From positions 124,001-188,000 of the forward strand of contig JBCCXD010000002.1 of assembly GCA_039192165.1 (NCBI GenBank): a stretch of DNA of 64,000 bases. Direction: 5' to 3'. Below, in pieces: positions 33,864 through 42,768 of this stretch (positions are counted from its first letter, which is position 1; every line of letters begins with the position of its first letter). Position numbers and translations under genes: made by a program. The notes under the pieces are model-generated. The model saw nothing but the letters and a program-made list of their open reading frames with translations. It made no database searches and was not told where the DNA came from. Source of the DNA: Dinoroseobacter sp039192165 (GTDB taxonomy: Bacteria; Pseudomonadota; Alphaproteobacteria; Rhodobacterales; Rhodobacteraceae).

Positions 33864-35075
33864 TTACACCCGTTCGATGATGGTGGCCGCGCCCATACCC
33901 GACGCAACACAAAGCGTCGCGAGGCCGGTACCTTTGCCAGTGCGCTCCAACTCGTCGAGAAGCGTGCCGAGGATCATGGCGCCAGTCGCGCCGAGCGGGT
34001 GGCCCATCGCAATCGAGCCCCCATTCACATTGACCTTGTCATGATCGACATCGAAGGCCTGCATGAAGCGCAGAACGACAGACGAGAACGCCTCATTCAC
34101 CTCGAAAAGATCAATATCGCCGATGTCCATGCCGCTGTCGGCGAGGATCTTTTGCGTCGCAGGAACCGGCCCGGTCAGCATGATCGTGGGATCGGTGCCG
34201 ATCTTGCAGGTCGCTTTTATCCGCGCGCGGGGCTTTAGGCCGTTGGCTTCACCGAACTCTTTGTTGCCGATCAGAAGGGCTGCCGCGCCGTCCACGATGC
34301 CCGAGGAGTTTCCGGCATGGTGAATATGCTCGATCTTTTCCAGGTGTGGGTATTTCATCAGCGCGACGGCATCGAAGCCCGGCATCTGCTCACCCATATC
34401 CTTGAAGGCAGGCTTCAGGCCGCCGAGCGACTGCATGTCCGTCTGCGGGCGCATGTATTCGTCGTGAGCGAGGATCGGCAGGCCGTTCTGGTCTTTAACG
34501 GTGATGATTGATTTCTCGAATCTGTTCTCATCCCAGGCGACTTTCGCGCGTTGTTGTGAGGCCATAGCAAGTGCATCTGCATCGTCACGGGTGAAGCCGT
34601 ATTCAGTGGCGATAATGTCAGCCGAGATGCCCTGCGGTACAAAATAGGTGTTCATGGCAATAGAGGGATCGACAGCAATCGCGGCTCCGTCGGAGCCCAT
34701 GGCAACGCGGCCCATCATTTCAACGCCGCCAGCGATATAGGCCTCGCCGCCCCCACCCCGCACCTGGTTGGCGGCAATGTTTACGGATTCAAGGCCAGAG
34801 GCGCAGAAGCGGTTGATGGCGAGGCCGGGGATGGATTCGTCAAGGTCGGAGGCCAGAACCGCAGTCCGTGCAAGGCAGCCGCCTTGTTCGAAGGCCTGGG
34901 TGACGTTGCCCCAGATCACATCTTCCACTGCGTGGCCCTCAAGCCCATTGCGCTCTTTCACGGCGTTCATGGTCAGGGCTGACAAACGCGCTGCGGTAAC
35001 CTCGTGCAGGCTGCCGTCCTTGCGGCCTTTACCGCGCGGGGTGCGTACGGCGTCATAAATGTAGGCTTCGGTCAT
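33864..35075 (-). CDS. fadA: Acetyl-CoA acyltransferase (thiolase)
   Basis: Start ATG 35075 follows GGAGGAA; an ATG five codons earlier lacks this spacing. The 403-residue thiolase has the nucleophile Cys in NRFCASGLE (near residue 90). The late signature NVNGGSIAMGHPLGATGA carries the His, and the C-terminal catalytic Cys is in TLCVASGMG. It releases acetyl-CoA in the last beta-oxidation step and pairs with the FadJ-like enzyme in the same operon. Confidence 0.94.
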   Translation of the reverse strand: MTEAYIYDAVRTPRGKGRKDGSLHEVTAARLSALTMNAVKERNGLEGHAVEDVIWGNVTQAFEQGGCLARTAVLASDLDESIPGLAINRFCASGLESVNIAANQVRGGGGEAYIAGGVEMMGRVAMGSDGAAIAVDPSIAMNTYFVPQGISADIIATEYGFTRDDADALAMASQQRAKVAWDENRFEKSIITVKDQNGLPILAHDEYMRPQTDMQSLGGLKPAFKDMGEQMPGFDAVALMKYPHLEKIEHIHHAGNSSGIVDGAAALLIGNKEFGEANGLKPRARIKATCKIGTDPTIMLTGPVPATQKILADSGMDIGDIDLFEVNEAFSSVVLRFMQAFDVDHDKVNVNGGSIAMGHPLGATGAMILGTLLDELERTGKGTGLATLCVASGMGAATIIERV

Positions 35076-35086
35076 GTTTCCTCCGT

Positions 35087-35722
35087 TCATGCAGCGGCCG
35101 GGAAGGCGCGCGGCATCAGGTCATAGGGGTGTTTCCAGCCAGGCTGAGTGGCGATGCCATCCAGCCAGCGGTCGATGTTCGGAAAAGCTTTGCGGTCGAA
35201 CCCGAATGGTTCGGGGTAAAAGAGATATGAGCAGCACGACAGGTCGGCTGCGGTGATTTCTTCGCTCACAAGCCAGTCCCGGCCTTCCAGGGCTGTATCG
35301 AGTGTTTTGTAGGCGGCGCCCACACGCCCCTGTAGCCAAGCAATCACATCGGTAGGTCGCTTGTTCTCGGGCAGAAAGTTCATCATGAACCGGGTTGTCG
35401 CTGCCATGCCCGACAGCTTGTGGTTGTCCCAAATTACCCATCGCCAAACCTCCCGCCGCTCTGGCGCGGTATGCAGGCCAAACCTACCCGTTTTTTCCGA
35501 AAGGTAGTCGATGATTACGCCCGACTGGCTCAGGACAATATCTTCGTCGACCAAGACCGGGCACTCTCCCATCGTGTTGAGCGCGATGTGCTCAGGCGCG
35601 CGGGTTCCACCTTTAAAGAAGTCAACGAAGACCGGCTCCCAGTCCAACCCAGCAAGGTTCAGCGCCAAAGCGGCTTTGTAGGAATGACCAGACTCTCCGA
35701 AACAGTGCAGTTTCAGTGTCAT
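35087..35722 (-). CDS. Glutathione S-transferase family protein
   Basis: The 211-residue protein starts at ATG 35722, overlapping the acyl-CoA dehydrogenase stop by four bases (ATGA). It has a thioredoxin-like N-terminal half (CPVLVDEDIVLSQSGVIIDYL, split; the cis-Pro and Gln-Ser glutathione site). The helical C-terminal half contains ITAADLSCCSYLF. Placed inside a beta-oxidation operon, it may detoxify unsaturated or electrophilic acyl intermediates. That role is inference. Confidence 0.85.
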   Translation of the reverse strand: MTLKLHCFGESGHSYKAALALNLAGLDWEPVFVDFFKGGTRAPEHIALNTMGECPVLVDEDIVLSQSGVIIDYLSEKTGRFGLHTAPERREVWRWVIWDNHKLSGMAATTRFMMNFLPENKRPTDVIAWLQGRVGAAYKTLDTALEGRDWLVSEEITAADLSCCSYLFYPEPFGFDRKAFPNIDRWLDGIATQPGWKHPYDLMPRAFPAAA

Positions 35723-36864
35723 AACGCCCGTCCAATCAACTCTTTCATGATCTCGTTTGTGCCACCGTAAATCCGCTGCACGCGGGCATCGGACCACATC
35801 TGGGCGATATCGTATTCCGCCATGTAGCCATAGCCGCCATGCAGCTGGACGCATTCGTCGATCACTTCGCCCTGCGTGTCGGACAGCCAGTATTTGGCCA
35901 TCGCGGCCTTCTCGACCGTCAGCTCGCCGCGCAGGTGCTCGGCCATGCATTCGTTGAAGAACGCACGGCCCACGGCCGCCTTTGTCTGACACTCCGCGAG
36001 TTTGAACCGGGTGTTTTGGAACTGCATGATCGGCCCGCCAAACGCCTGACGTTCCTTGGCATAGGCGATCGTGCGCTCGACCGCGCCTTCCATGGCTCCC
36101 ACGGCACCGGCTGCGATCACAAGACGTTCCTGAGGAAGCTGGCTCATCATCTGATAAAAGCCGCGTCCTTCCTCGCCTCCGAGAATGTTTTCGGGTGGGA
36201 TTTCCACGTTGTCGAAGAACAGTTCCGAGGTGTCGGCCGCGTGCATGCCGACTTTGTGGAGGTTCTTGCCGCGCGAGAAGCCCTCGGCGCCATCCGTTTC
36301 CAGCACGACCAGAGAGGTGCCTTTGGCACCTTCTTTGGGGTCGGTCTTGGCGGCGACAACAATCAGGCTTGCGTGTTGGCCGTTAGAAATAAATATCTTC
36401 GACCCACTCAGACGGTAGGCATTGCCGTCCCGGATCGCGCGGGTCTTGATGTTTTGCAGGTCCGATCCCGCGCCCGGTTCGGTCATGGCCAGCGCGCCGA
36501 CCATCTCGCCCGAGACCATCTTGGGTAGCCATTTCTTTTTCTGCTCTTCGGTCGCGTATTCCAGGATGTAATGCGCCACGATACCGGAATGGATACCATG
36601 CCCTGGCCCCCAAGCAGCCAGGTTGGTACGTGCCATTTCGATCAGGATCGCAGCTTCATGGCCGAAATCGCCGCCGGGCCCGCCATATTCCTCGGGGATG
36701 GAGGGGCAAAGCAAGCCAAGCTCACCTGCCTGTTGCCAGATTTCCCGGTCCATCTCGCCCTGCTCGCGCCACCGCTCGAAATGCGGCGCCCACTCGGTCG
36801 TGATGAAAGTGTTGGTCATTTCCGCGAGCATCTTGTGCTCGTCGGTCATCCAGTCTGCGCTCAT
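35719..36864 (-). CDS. Acyl-CoA dehydrogenase
   Basis: The 381-residue flavoprotein is the standard length. It has AMTEPGAGSDLQNI (FAD/substrate loop), KIFISNG, and LHGGYGYMAEYDIAQ with the tetramer/FAD contacts. RIYGGTNEIMKELI, with the catalytic-region Glu, closes it. It makes trans-2-enoyl-CoA, passing electrons to ETF. It is in one run with the GST, thiolase and FadJ-like genes downstream. Confidence 0.93.
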   Translation of the reverse strand: MSADWMTDEHKMLAEMTNTFITTEWAPHFERWREQGEMDREIWQQAGELGLLCPSIPEEYGGPGGDFGHEAAILIEMARTNLAAWGPGHGIHSGIVAHYILEYATEEQKKKWLPKMVSGEMVGALAMTEPGAGSDLQNIKTRAIRDGNAYRLSGSKIFISNGQHASLIVVAAKTDPKEGAKGTSLVVLETDGAEGFSRGKNLHKVGMHAADTSELFFDNVEIPPENILGGEEGRGFYQMMSQLPQERLVIAAGAVGAMEGAVERTIAYAKERQAFGGPIMQFQNTRFKLAECQTKAAVGRAFFNECMAEHLRGELTVEKAAMAKYWLSDTQGEVIDECVQLHGGYGYMAEYDIAQMWSDARVQRIYGGTNEIMKELIGRAL

Positions 36865-36884
36865 GGTCCCCCCCGTTTTTTGCT

Positions 36885-37097
36885 TCAGTCTCGTTGCTCG
36901 GCCAGCGCCGCCTGCCAGAGTCGGAGGCGATGCGTGAGATTGTCGGTGTCCGTCACGCTGTCGAAATTCTCGAACAGGAAAGACAGGAAATCGCCTTCGC
37001 TCATCTGCGCCTCACCCGCGAGTTTCCTCAGCCTTCTATAACCATCCTCGGTCATGGCTGCGGGAAAGCGGCGGGTCAGGCGAATGCGTTTGGCCAT
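36885..37097 (-). CDS. Small basic protein inside the acyl-CoA operon
   Basis: This 70-residue protein has an excellent ribosome site (AGGAGAG, seven bases before ATG). It is predicted all-helical: MAKRIRLTRRFP head, TEDGYRRLRKLAGEA helix, SEGDFLSFLFENF and a final helix. It lies between two acyl-CoA dehydrogenase genes on the same strand, 20 and 50 bp away. The basic head resembles small ribbon-helix-helix proteins, but I recognise no family. Confidence 0.7.
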   Translation of the reverse strand: MAKRIRLTRRFPAAMTEDGYRRLRKLAGEAQMSEGDFLSFLFENFDSVTDTDNLTHRLRLWQAALAEQRD

Positions 37098-37147
37098 TCA
37101 AATCTCTCCTGTTGGTTGGGTCCCGGTTTTGGGCCGGGACCCGGACC

Positions 37148-38926
37148 TTAGAAGTTCGCAGCCTCCAGCGCCATCACTGTGTCCGAGCCGGATGTGACAC
37201 GCGCCAAGTGCGTGCCAGTCATCGGAAGTTGACGCGCCATGTAGTAACGCCCCGTTGCGATCTTCGTTTCATGGAACTCGGTATCCGTGTCCCCGGCTTC
37301 CAGGGCCGCCATCGACGCTTTTGCCATCCTGGCCCACATAAGACCGAGGCAGACATGCCCAAAAAGATGCATGAAGTCATACGAGCCCGACAGCGCATTA
37401 TTGGGGTTTTTCATGCCTTCGGCCATGAAATACATGCCGGCCGATTGCAAATCCTTGGATGACTTCTTTAGTGGTTCGAGAAAGTCGGCTTTCAGCGCTG
37501 AGTTGTCCTCATTCTCCTTGATGAAGTCTTTTACTAACTCGAAGAAGTCCATGACGGTTTTTCCGCCATTGAGGCCCAGCTTACGTCCCACCAGATCAAG
37601 CGACTGAACACCATTGGTGCCCTCATAAATCATCGTGATCCGTGCATCGCGAACGAACTGTTCCAGACCCCACTCCTGAGTGAAGCCCGATCCGCCCAAG
37701 GTTTGCTGTGCCAGGACTGTCGTCTCAAACCCTTTGTCAGTCAAAAAGCCCTTCAGAACCGGGATCAGCAGCGACACCAGATCTTGGGCCTGCGTGTCTT
37801 TCTTAAGATGGCCTTCGTCCAGAAGGGTCGAACCCCAGAATGCAAAGGCGCGCGCGCCTTCAACAAAGGACTTCTGGTCCATCAGGTTTCGGCGCACATC
37901 AGGGTGGACGATAATGGGGTCGGCAGCCTTGTCAGGAGCTTTGGCGCCAGTCACATCGCGTCCCTGGAGGCGATCATGGGCAAATGCCAGAGCATTCTGG
38001 TAGGCGATCTCGCCCTGAGCATAGCCCTGCAGCGCGACCGACAGTCGTGCTTCGTTCATCATGGTGAACATTGCGCGCATGCCTTTGTTGACTTCGCCGA
38101 TCAGGAAGCCTTTGGCACCGTCGTAGTTCATCACACAGGTTGCATTCCCGTGAATGCCCATCTTGTGCTCCAGCCCGCCACAAGACAGCGTGTTGCGCGC
38201 GCCGAGACTGCCGTCGTCGTTCACCAGGAATTTCGGGACAACAAAAAGGCTGATCCCTTTCACGCCCTCTGGCCCACCGGGGATTTTAGCAAGCACAAGG
38301 TGGATGATGTTGCTGGACATGTCGTGTTCACCGGCCGAAATCCAGATTTTCTGGCCCGTGATGGCGTAGCTGCCGTCTTCTTGCGGCTCGGCTTTTGTCC
38401 GGATCAGCCCCAGATCCGTACCACACTGGGGCTCGGTCAGGTTCATTGTGCCAGTCCATTCGCCCGAAATCATATCAGGCAGATAGGTGGCTTTTTGTTC
38501 CGCTGACCCATGTGCGTGGATCGCCGACATCGCGCCGTGGGTCAGGCCATTATACATCTGAAAGGCCATGTTGGCGGACGAAAACATCTCGCCAGTCGCG
38601 GTCAGCATTATGTTTGGCATACCTTGGCCGCCATAGTCTGGGTCCATGTCCAAACCAGTCCAGCCACCGGCGCGCATTTCGTCGTACGCTTCCTTGAAGC
38701 CTTCTGGCGCCCGCACCACTCCGTTCTCGAGCTTGCACCCCTGCTGATCGCCGATCACGTTCAGTGGGTGCAAAACCTGCGTTGCCAGTTTGCCAGCCTC
38801 TTCCAGGATTGCGGACGTGAACTCCCGATCGAGATCGCCATATCCCGGAATATCGCGCCCTGAAACGTTTAGCACATCGTGCAGGATGTATTGCATGTCC
38901 TTTGTCGGGGCGGTGTAGCTCGGCAT
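37148..38926 (-). CDS. Long-form acyl-CoA dehydrogenase (DmdC-like)
   Basis: The 592-residue protein belongs to the long acyl-CoA dehydrogenase subgroup. That group has an extra N-terminal stretch (YTAPTKDMQYILHDVL) and a C-terminal helical extension after the core. Core motifs: NLTEPQCGTDLGLI, KIWISAGEH, LGGSGFTQEWGLEQFVRD (split) and MIYEGTNGVQSLDLVGRK. This subgroup includes the 3-methylmercaptopropionyl-CoA dehydrogenase DmdC, but also other acyl-CoA dehydrogenases. It is the first enzyme gene after the MerR regulator, 24 bp away. Confidence 0.88.
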   Translation of the reverse strand: MPSYTAPTKDMQYILHDVLNVSGRDIPGYGDLDREFTSAILEEAGKLATQVLHPLNVIGDQQGCKLENGVVRAPEGFKEAYDEMRAGGWTGLDMDPDYGGQGMPNIMLTATGEMFSSANMAFQMYNGLTHGAMSAIHAHGSAEQKATYLPDMISGEWTGTMNLTEPQCGTDLGLIRTKAEPQEDGSYAITGQKIWISAGEHDMSSNIIHLVLAKIPGGPEGVKGISLFVVPKFLVNDDGSLGARNTLSCGGLEHKMGIHGNATCVMNYDGAKGFLIGEVNKGMRAMFTMMNEARLSVALQGYAQGEIAYQNALAFAHDRLQGRDVTGAKAPDKAADPIIVHPDVRRNLMDQKSFVEGARAFAFWGSTLLDEGHLKKDTQAQDLVSLLIPVLKGFLTDKGFETTVLAQQTLGGSGFTQEWGLEQFVRDARITMIYEGTNGVQSLDLVGRKLGLNGGKTVMDFFELVKDFIKENEDNSALKADFLEPLKKSSKDLQSAGMYFMAEGMKNPNNALSGSYDFMHLFGHVCLGLMWARMAKASMAALEAGDTDTEFHETKIATGRYYMARQLPMTGTHLARVTSGSDTVMALEAANF

Positions 38927-38950
38927 GTTGGTCTCCTGTTGCGCAGGCCG

Positions 38951-39355
38951 TCAGGCGGCTGCGGTTTCTTTCGCTTTGAGGGACTTGATCATTTCCGCCC
39001 CCCATTTCAGTTGCTCCTTCAGCTCGCCGATCGCCTCGTCGAGCTCGGCTCGCTGACGTTCCATATCTGCGAGCCTGTTCTGAGCAATTTCATAAGTCTT
39101 GGTCAGCTGCGTCAGCTGGCGATCGCCCCGATCGTAAAGATCGAGAAGCTGCCGTATTTCCTCGAGACTGAAGCCGAAGCGCTTGCCGCGCAGGATCAGC
39201 TTCAACCGCGCCCGGTCACTGCGCGTGAACAGGCGCTTTTGGCCTTCACGCACCGGGAAGAGCAGCTCTTTGGCTTCGTAGAAGCGCAGGGTTCGGGGCG
39301 TGACTTGAAAATCGTCACACATCTGGCGGATTGTTCTATAATCGGTTTCTGACAT
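38951..39355 (-). CDS. MerR-family regulator of the acyl-CoA operon
   Basis: ATG 39355 follows GAGGAGA. The 134-residue protein has a MerR-type winged helix (VTPRTLRFYEAKELLFPVRE, residues ~17-36, then FGFSLEEIRQLLDLY). A coiled-coil dimer helix follows, with no Cys-rich metal site. This is the LiuR-like class that controls branched-chain or fatty acyl-CoA breakdown in proteobacteria. It leads the operon and probably controls itself and the dehydrogenases downstream. Confidence 0.88.
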   Translation of the reverse strand: MSETDYRTIRQMCDDFQVTPRTLRFYEAKELLFPVREGQKRLFTRSDRARLKLILRGKRFGFSLEEIRQLLDLYDRGDRQLTQLTKTYEIAQNRLADMERQRAELDEAIGELKEQLKWGAEMIKSLKAKETAAA

Positions 39356-39407
39356 ACGTGAATCTCCTCGGACACAGCCAGCAGCTGGGTCCGCTGTCGC
39401 GTTCATA

Positions 39408-39432
39408 CAAGACGATCTTGCGTTTACGTAAC
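39408..39432 (-). promoter_or_regulatory. Candidate LiuR-type operator and promoter of the MerR/acyl-CoA operon
   Basis: TTGCGTTTACGTAAC (39418-39432) resembles the T-rich ACGTnnACGT-like sites of LiuR-class MerR regulators. It overlaps the palindrome CAAGA-CGA-TCTTG (39408-39420). A TATGAA (39407-39402 on the minus strand) may serve as the -10, which puts the palindrome in the spacer, where MerR proteins bind. Confidence 0.4.
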
Positions 39433-39641
39433 TGGGACGTCACGTCACTTTATTTTGGGTGTGGTTGAGGCGCGTTTACCTGCCGCTTCTTCGGGCATTT
39501 TCGCCTTTGTGGTGCCCAAAGGGCCGCGAACCGGGCTGGGTTTTCTGAATTGAATCGCAACGCTCCTCTCACTCGGCGTGGCTGAAGCGGCGGCACCGTT
39601 ATGCAAAACTTTTCGAAAACGCAGCGCCGCAATTGCTTAGA

Positions 39642-40007
39642 TCAAAGCGAAGAGGCAACCTGATCCCGCAATGCCTCTAGCTCGTCTATCGTGCGTTGCA
39701 GCTCTTCATGCTGGCCCCTGAGTTCCTCCAGCTTTGCTGTTGCGTGCTCGACCCAGACCTTATTCTGCACGTCCGTGCCCTGCTGCTCATACATCAAGAG
39801 CCACTGCCGGATTTCCTCAAGACTGAACCCGAAGCGCCGTCCGCGAAGGATCAGTTTCATGCGTGCGACTTCGCGTGACGTGTAAAATCGTGACCTGCCT
39901 TCTCTGATCGGCGCAAGAAGCTCGATATACTCGTAGTACCGTAAGGTACGCGGCGTTACGTCAAACCGCGCACACATCTCCTTGAAGCTGATCGTCTCCT
40001 CCGCCAT
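39642..40007 (-). CDS. Second MerR-family regulator, paralogue of the first
   Basis: ATG 40007 follows GGGAGG; four upstream codons in the open frame are excluded. The 121-residue protein shares the core VTPRTLR(Y/F)YE..ELL.P(I/V)REG with the regulator at 38951-39355 and also ends in a long coiled coil. The two are tandem on one strand, about 290 bp apart, suggesting duplication. It is divergent from two thioesterase genes, which it may control. Confidence 0.87.
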   Translation of the reverse strand: MAEETISFKEMCARFDVTPRTLRYYEYIELLAPIREGRSRFYTSREVARMKLILRGRRFGFSLEEIRQWLLMYEQQGTDVQNKVWVEHATAKLEELRGQHEELQRTIDELEALRDQVASSL

Positions 40008-40109
40008 GCTCCCTCCCAAGGCTTGGCTTTCGGCGTCGTTTCATATTTGACGCAACGCGCCACGGGTGCAAGGGCAATGGCCGCTAACGTCCAACTGTTC
40101 CGAGGCCCC

Positions 40110-40550
40110 ATGTCCAATGTAGACAAAGCCAAGATCGCGACCCAGTTCATCTCCTTTCTACCACACGCAAAGGCACTCGATTTACGGATAGAAGACATCG
40201 GAGACGGCTTCGCTGTCATCTCGATGCCCTACAATAAAAACCTCGTTGGAGACGCCAGCACAGGTGTGATCCATGGTGGTGCGGTATCGGCTTTGATGGA
40301 TACCTGCGGTGGCGCCGCAGTGATGTCTCATCCGGATGCACCGGGTGGAACGGCAACAATTGACCTGCGCATTGACTACATGCGGGCAGCGATGCCCGGA
40401 CAGCGCATCACGGCGCGGGCCGATTGTCACCATATCACTCGCACTGTTGCGTTTGTACGCGCTGTTGCCACGGATGACGATGTCGCGCGCCCTGTCGCGA
40501 TGGCAACAGGAGCGTTTACTGTTGAGCGCCCGAAAGCAGCCAAGACATGA
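40110..40550 (+). CDS. Hotdog-fold thioesterase (PaaI type)
   Basis: Start ATG 40110 (GAGG just upstream; MSNVDKAKIATQF) gives 146 residues, the usual size; an ATG at 40077 would add 11 residues. Core signature STGVIHGGAVSALMDTCGG carries the conserved HGG and catalytic Asp, followed by TIDLRIDYMRAA. It hydrolyses acyl-CoA or aryl-CoA thioesters. It overlaps the next thioesterase by four bases (ATGA). Confidence 0.85.
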   Translation: MSNVDKAKIATQFISFLPHAKALDLRIEDIGDGFAVISMPYNKNLVGDASTGVIHGGAVSALMDTCGGAAVMSHPDAPGGTATIDLRIDYMRAAMPGQRITARADCHHITRTVAFVRAVATDDDVARPVAMATGAFTVERPKAAKT

Positions 40551-41056
40551 GCCCCGGAAAGCCTGAACCCATGCAGACCGTCAAGCGCCGTCGCGATTCC
40601 GCACTGCGCGCGCTCGTCGAAGGCGTCCCATACATCCAGTTTCTTGGGGTCTCGGTCGATCGCCGTGGAGATGAACTGACTGCCGTTCTGGCCTTTGACG
40701 AGAAGCTGATCGGGAACCCGCTTTTGCCAGCAATTCACGGCGGAGTTACAGCCGCATTTCTGGAAGTTACGGCTCAGGTCGAGGTCAGTTGGGCCATGCT
40801 TTGGGATGACCTGGAAACCGGCAAGATCGATCCTCAAACCCTCTCACAGGAGACCCTTCCGCGTTTGCCAAAAACGATCGATTTCACGGTCGATTACTTG
40901 CGTTCCGGTTTGCCGCGCGATGCCTACGCCCGCGCGCGTGTCACGCGTTCCGGGCGGCGCTACTCGACCGTGTTTGTTGAAGCCTGGCAGGACAACCGTG
41001 CGCGGCCTTTTGCTCAAGCGACCGTTCACTTCCTGATGCCGGCGCGCGATCGCTAG
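40547..41056 (+). CDS. Second hotdog-fold thioesterase
   Basis: The 169-residue protein has LLPAIHGGVTAAFLEVTAQ, the hotdog HGG helix, and TIDFTVDYLRSGLPRDAYARA, split here, as the second strand pair. It carries an insertion of about 25 residues between them (WAMLWDDLETGKIDPQTL) that the upstream paralogue lacks. It is translationally coupled to that thioesterase and 5 bp before the MATE gene, so the three are probably one transcript. Confidence 0.83.
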   Translation: MSPGKPEPMQTVKRRRDSALRALVEGVPYIQFLGVSVDRRGDELTAVLAFDEKLIGNPLLPAIHGGVTAAFLEVTAQVEVSWAMLWDDLETGKIDPQTLSQETLPRLPKTIDFTVDYLRSGLPRDAYARARVTRSGRRYSTVFVEAWQDNRARPFAQATVHFLMPARDR

Positions 41057-41061
41057 TTCAA

Positions 41062-42393
41062 ATGGGCGACCCAGAACCAGTTACGCACCGCCGTGTTTTG
41101 CGCATAGCTGTGCCAATTGTCCTGTCGAATGCGACCGTGCCGATCCTTGGCGCAGTAGACACGGGCGTTGTTGGGCAGATGGGGCAGGCCGCACCTATAG
41201 GTGCGGTTGGTCTCGGGGCTATTATCCTTACTGCGATCTACTGGGTATTCGGCTTCCTGCGCATGGGCACCACTGGTCTTGCGGCGCAGGCGCATGGGCG
41301 TGGCGACCATGCCGAGATCGCAGCGCTTTTGTCTCGCGCTTTGTTTATCGCTGGCCTCGCTGGTCTTGCGTTGATTATCCTGCAATACCCGCTGTTTCGG
41401 GGCGCATTTTATGTGGCGCCCGCCAGTGACGAAGTTGAAACACTTGCACGCACCTATCTCGAGATCCGCATTTGGTCCGCGCCGGCAGCGATTGCGATTT
41501 ATGGGATTACAGGCTGGCTCATCGCAGCCGAACGCACGCGCGCTGTTTTGCTCCTCCAGCTTTGGATGAACGGTGTGAATATTCTTCTCGATCTGTGGTT
41601 CGTCTTGGGCCTGGGATGGGGTGTCGGAGGCGTGGCGTTCGCCACTTTCATTGCCGAGTGGAGTGCGCTTGGACTTGGGCTATGGCTGTGCCGAGCGGCC
41701 TTTCAGGGGCGGGACTGGCGCCGCGCTGCGCTTGTCTTTGACCGTGCACGGATCATGGAAATGAGCGCTGTAAACGGAGACATCCTGGTTCGCTCGGTCC
41801 TCCTGCAAGCCGCCTTTGTATCTTTCCTGTTTTTTGGCGCAGGGCTGGGCGATGTGACGCTTGCCGCCAATCAGGTGCTTTTGCAGTTCCTGCATGTTAC
41901 GGCCTATGCTCTGGACGGGTTTGCCTTTGCCGCCGAAGCGATTGTGGGCCAGGCAGTCGGCGCGAGAAAGATCGGTCCGCTGCGGCGTGGCGCCCGCATG
42001 GCGACCGTCTGGGCTCTTGGAACTGTCTGTGTGCTGTCGCTGATATTCTGGGGGGCCGGAAACTGGGCAATCGATCTGATGACAACAGCTCCGGACGTCC
42101 GTGGAGAGGCGAGGCGGTATTTGAGCTGGCTTGTCTTGGCGCCGGTTTTGGGCGTGTGGGCGTTTATGCTGGATGGTGTCTTTATCGGTGCGACCCGTAC
42201 GCGGGATATGCGCAACATGATGGCAGTTTCTTTTGGCGTCTACGTTCTGGCCGTCGCGGCTTTGCTGCCGAGCCTTGGCAATCATGGGCTCTGGGCCGCG
42301 ATCATGATCATGTTCGTCGTTCGCGCTCTTACGTTACTTTCGCGGTACCCGGCGCTGGAGAATAGCGTCAACCAAAGCAAAGCGGCGGTCTGA
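41062..42393 (+). CDS. MATE-family efflux transporter (DinF-like)
   Basis: The 443-residue protein has twelve hydrophobic segments in two six-helix halves. It carries the N-terminal AVPIVLSNATVPILGAVDTGVVGQ (split) and GFLRMGTTGLAAQAHG signatures of the DinF subgroup. The second half contains LDGFAFAAEAIVGQAVGAR, the matching repeat. It exports drugs or metabolites using a cation gradient; substrate unknown. Confidence 0.9.
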   Translation: MGDPEPVTHRRVLRIAVPIVLSNATVPILGAVDTGVVGQMGQAAPIGAVGLGAIILTAIYWVFGFLRMGTTGLAAQAHGRGDHAEIAALLSRALFIAGLAGLALIILQYPLFRGAFYVAPASDEVETLARTYLEIRIWSAPAAIAIYGITGWLIAAERTRAVLLLQLWMNGVNILLDLWFVLGLGWGVGGVAFATFIAEWSALGLGLWLCRAAFQGRDWRRAALVFDRARIMEMSAVNGDILVRSVLLQAAFVSFLFFGAGLGDVTLAANQVLLQFLHVTAYALDGFAFAAEAIVGQAVGARKIGPLRRGARMATVWALGTVCVLSLIFWGAGNWAIDLMTTAPDVRGEARRYLSWLVLAPVLGVWAFMLDGVFIGATRTRDMRNMMAVSFGVYVLAVAALLPSLGNHGLWAAIMIMFVVRALTLLSRYPALENSVNQSKAAV

Positions 42394-42414
42394 GAAGTGT
42401 TCGGATCTACCTAC

Positions 42415-42768
42415 TCATACCAGGCCGAGCACCCTTTCCGGTGGCCGCCCGATCACCGCCTGCGATCCGAAGAGGGCGACGGGGCGCTCGATTAGGATCG
42501 GGTGACTGACCATTGCGGCCAAGAGTTCTTCTTCCGGGCTCATCTTCGATAAACCGCTTTCTCTAAATACCCGCTCTCCGGTACGCAGCATATCGATCGC
42601 GGAAACTCCAAGCATGTCCTGGACAGCTTGCAGCTCTGATAGCGTGGGCGGATCCTCCAAATATCTGCGCACGGAAACTTCATGCCCGGCTTCTTGCAGA
42701 AGGTTCAAAGCTGCCCGTGACTTCGAACATCGCGGATTGTGCCATAGTATCAGCGCGCTCACAGCCAT
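42415..42768 (-). CDS. ArsC-family (YfgD-like) thioredoxin-fold reductase
   Basis: The 117-residue protein opens with LILWHNPRCSKSRAAL, holding the single catalytic Cys of the glutaredoxin-linked ArsC family. It ends with the usual substrate-site Pro and Arg (HPILIERPVALFG). No arsenic operon genes are nearby, and YfgD-like relatives often do not reduce arsenate, so arsenate is only a possible substrate. Its start overlaps the end of pyrD by 10 bp. Confidence 0.85.
   Translation of the reverse strand: MAVSALILWHNPRCSKSRAALNLLQEAGHEVSVRRYLEDPPTLSELQAVQDMLGVSAIDMLRTGERVFRESGLSKMSPEEELLAAMVSHPILIERPVALFGSQAVIGRPPERVLGLV

Noticed and set aside
42415..42768. Calling the ArsC-family gene an arsenic-resistance gene
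   Set aside because: No arsR, arsB or acr3 nearby; YfgD-like relatives occur beside housekeeping genes such as pyrD.
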